64,000 nt of DNA, taken from the NCBI GenBank assembly GCA_965212145.1, contig CBDBUY010000009.1, forward strand, positions 62,001 to 126,000, read 5' to 3'. The notes beneath the pieces were generated by a model. That model did not search any database and was not told the origin of the DNA. It saw only the letters and a program-made list of their open reading frames with translations. Shown one piece after another: positions 62,997 to 64,000 of this stretch. Position numbers and translations under genes: made by a program. Source of the DNA: JAAEPI01 sp965212145 (lineage in GTDB: Bacteria > Bacteroidota > Bacteroidia > Cytophagales > Cyclobacteriaceae). Position 1 is the stretch's first letter. Every line of letters begins with the position of its first letter.

Positions 62997-63362
62997 TGAG
63001 TTTTTCTCTAGCCATTCTTTAATCTGTTCGAAGGCAAGATCACCAGTTGAAATCGATATTACGAGTTGATATTTCTGATCCTCAGTTGCATTAATATCCA
63101 GTTGTTCGTCCATCAAGAAAAGTCTGGCGAGCACATAGCCAGTTCGCTTGTTCCCGTCTATAAAGGGATGGTTTTTAACAATACTTTCAAGAATAGCCGC
63201 TGCTTTATCAATTGGAGTTGGATAAAGTTGCTTTCCATCAAATGTTTGATAAGGTCTGTTTATAGCCGAGTTCAAAAGTTCTAAGTCTCGAGCACCGTTC
63301 GATCCGCCAAATCGTTCAATAAGAATAGAATGGATTTCTAAGACTTCTTTTTCTGAAATCAT
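62991..63362 (-). CDS. Doc-type (death-on-curing) Fic toxin
   Basis: A 123-residue Fic-fold toxin with the full active motif HPFIDGNKRTGY near residue 70. Doc proteins inactivate EF-Tu by phosphorylation. The start overlaps the antitoxin stop by 4 bp. The TAA stop is formed by the R box (AGGTAAC) of the adjacent attC-like element. Confidence 0.94.
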   Translation of the reverse strand: MISEKEVLEIHSILIERFGGSNGARDLELLNSAINRPYQTFDGKQLYPTPIDKAAAILESIVKNHPFIDGNKRTGYVLARLFLMDEQLDINATEDQKYQLVISISTGDLAFEQIKEWLEKNSR

Positions 63363-63547
63363 TGAGCCAGACGTTCGAGAAGCTCTTTATCTTCAGTTAG
63401 AATTTTTCTAAAGTTCTGAGAAAGTGAAACTGATCTATCAGATTTTGATTTCACCGTCCTTAGATAGTCATAAACTTCGATCAGCACTTGTTCAGGAGTG
63501 TTGTCCAAAAGTTCGTTGATGGCCGATTTCACTTCTTCTCTGCTCAT
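63359..63547 (-). CDS. Antitoxin of Doc-type module
   Basis: A 62-residue protein (MSREEVKSAINELLDNTPEQVLIEVYDYLRTVKS...). Its helical N-terminus resembles DUF2281-type antitoxins rather than classical Phd; the C-terminal part (SLSQNFRKILTEDKELLERLAQ) probably binds the toxin. First gene of the cassette, about 50 bp from its end. Confidence 0.8.
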   Translation of the reverse strand: MSREEVKSAINELLDNTPEQVLIEVYDYLRTVKSKSDRSVSLSQNFRKILTEDKELLERLAQ

Positions 63548-63596
63548 AAGGTAAAAATACGAAATTGGAGGTTAATAAGTTCAGAAGGCCAATTCA

Positions 63597-63829
63597 AGGT
63601 AACGCCTAACTATCAGCGTGCACCCTCAAGCTAGTAAATTTCATTAAAGGTAGCGCAACCTCACCATCCCAAAACAGTATTAGTGAAGCAGGGCCCAAAG
63701 AAAGTCTCCAGCCAGAAATCAGGCATGATCAAAAAACTTAGAAGTTTCAGAAGGTGAGGTGGAGCGGAATCTTTGCTCAGGCGCTTTTTTAACACCACCA
63801 AGGTGCATGCCTGATAGTGATTGTTATAG
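63597..63829 (-). repeat. attC-like element 8
   Basis: R boxes AGGTAAC (63597-63603) and GTTATAG (63823-63829). Inner arms CTATCAGCGTGCACC and GGTGCATGCCTGATAG. Minus-strand end AGGCGTTACC. The arms and middle differ from elements 5-7, but the size and layout are the same. Confidence 0.7.
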
Positions 63830-64000
63830 AGCTTTAGTTAGTTCCAGTATTTCATCCGTTTCTGAGCTGAGATAGAGTTGGATGGTATCAAGGTTCTTGG
63901 TTAGCAGTTCGGCAATGTTTTTAGTTGTCAGATTCCCAGTATTCAGCCAAATGATTTTCGGAGGTGTTCCGTTGATAGCGTTGAGGTCAATGAAGTCAGA
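63824..64000 (-). CDS. DUF5615-family PIN-like toxin, truncated by window edge
   Basis: The last 58 codons of a gene running out of the window. The visible stretch SDFIDLNAINGTPPKIIWLNTGNLTTKNI is typical of DUF5615 (Mut7-C/PIN-like) toxins, usually paired with a DUF433 antitoxin. Its TAA stop is formed by the R box (CTATAAC) of element 8. This frame was too short to be obvious and was found by translating the cassette end. Confidence 0.8.
   Translation of the reverse strand, partial: SDFIDLNAINGTPPKIIWLNTGNLTTKNIAELLTKNLDTIQLYLSSETDEILELTKAL

Larger units (their letters stand above)
60808..64000 (-). mobile_element. Integron-like cassette array 2 (TA cassettes), open at window end
   Basis: At least four cassettes, all with genes on the minus strand: ParE-type TA, HigBA-type TA, Doc-type TA, and a DUF5615 toxin cut by the window edge; plus a decayed cassette at 60.8-61.2 kb. 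They alternate with attC-like elements of about 230 bp. Cassette ends pair privately: GTTAGATTT (61217) with AAATCTAAC (61783); GATACACACC (62011) with GGTGTGTAAC (62763), one mismatch; GTTACCTTGA (62990) with TCAAGGTAAC (63594). No integrase is visible. Confidence 0.7.

Noticed and set aside
41791..63829. The repeats as a CRISPR array
   Set aside because: Repeats are about 230 bp, palindromic and diverged, and they alternate with protein-coding cassettes of 500-800 bp. There are no short direct repeats, spacers or cas genes.
41791..63829. The repeats as ordinary transposon or MITE ends
   Set aside because: The ends differ from cassette to cassette but are complementary within each cassette; no transposase is seen. 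This remains the main alternative if no integrase exists in the genome.

Overview
The window looks like a chromosomal segment of a free-living, probably marine Bacteroidota, most likely of the order Cytophagales. The evidence is two SusC/SusD outer-membrane uptake loci, type IX secretion (T9SS) C-terminal sorting domains, DUF5686, DUF6090, DUF4407 and IPExxxVDY-family proteins, lipoproteins with Bacteroidota-style lipoboxes, and promoter-like TAnnTTTG boxes. No genus can be fixed from the sequence alone.

Layout. 0-4.7 kb: lepA (its 5' end lies outside the window), folD, queE and an OmpA/PD40 protein in one tight + strand series. 4.9-22.3 kb: two SusC/SusD loci (4.9-10.3 and 16.3-22.3 kb), each ending with a variable lipoprotein and a strong terminator. 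Between them lie a T9SS-exported subtilase, a T9SS-exported arylsulfotransferase-like protein and a small secreted protein. 22.3-24.9 kb: a cytochrome c / type-2 copper monooxygenase-like protein and a thioredoxin-fold protein, interrupted by a second copy of the small secreted family. 24.9-27.6 kb: UDP-glucose dehydrogenase, an ICMT-like methyltransferase and a lipoprotein. 27.8-31.9 kb: an ammonium-transport cluster (amt, porin, amt). 32-40.6 kb: mostly housekeeping (nadE, rnc, fabF, acpP, pyk). 43.4-55.4 kb: hslV, the pyruvate dehydrogenase E2 gene, a catalytically degenerate SRAP-family protein, a FabH-type ketosynthase, a mazEF module, an aminotransferase/omega-amidase pair, an M20 hydrolase and a quinone oxidoreductase. 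55.4-60.8 kb: tRNA-Lys with a duplicated 3' end, an SDR enzyme, a DUF5686 protein and small proteins.

The most unusual content is at 41.8-43.3 kb and 60.8-64.0 kb. Small genes, almost all toxin-antitoxin (TA) modules (RelE-type, ParE-type, HigBA-type, Doc-type and a DUF5615 PIN-like toxin), are packed between imperfect palindromes of about 230 bp. On the minus strand four of these palindromes end in the attC-like core GGCGTTA. The two ends of each complete cassette are complementary to each other with a sequence private to that cassette (for example GTTAGATTCC ... GGAATCTAAC), as expected for integron gene cassettes whose R'' and R' boxes pair in the excised circle. I read these as integron-like cassette arrays with unusually long attC sites. 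No integrase is visible in the window.

How the genes work together: the SusCD loci and exported enzymes point to scavenging of polymers or peptides, the amt cluster to ammonium uptake, and the aminotransferase/omega-amidase pair to methionine salvage or keto-acid repair. The TA cassettes probably act mainly to keep themselves and their arrays from being lost. All functional calls rest on motif and family recognition by eye. No database search was run.
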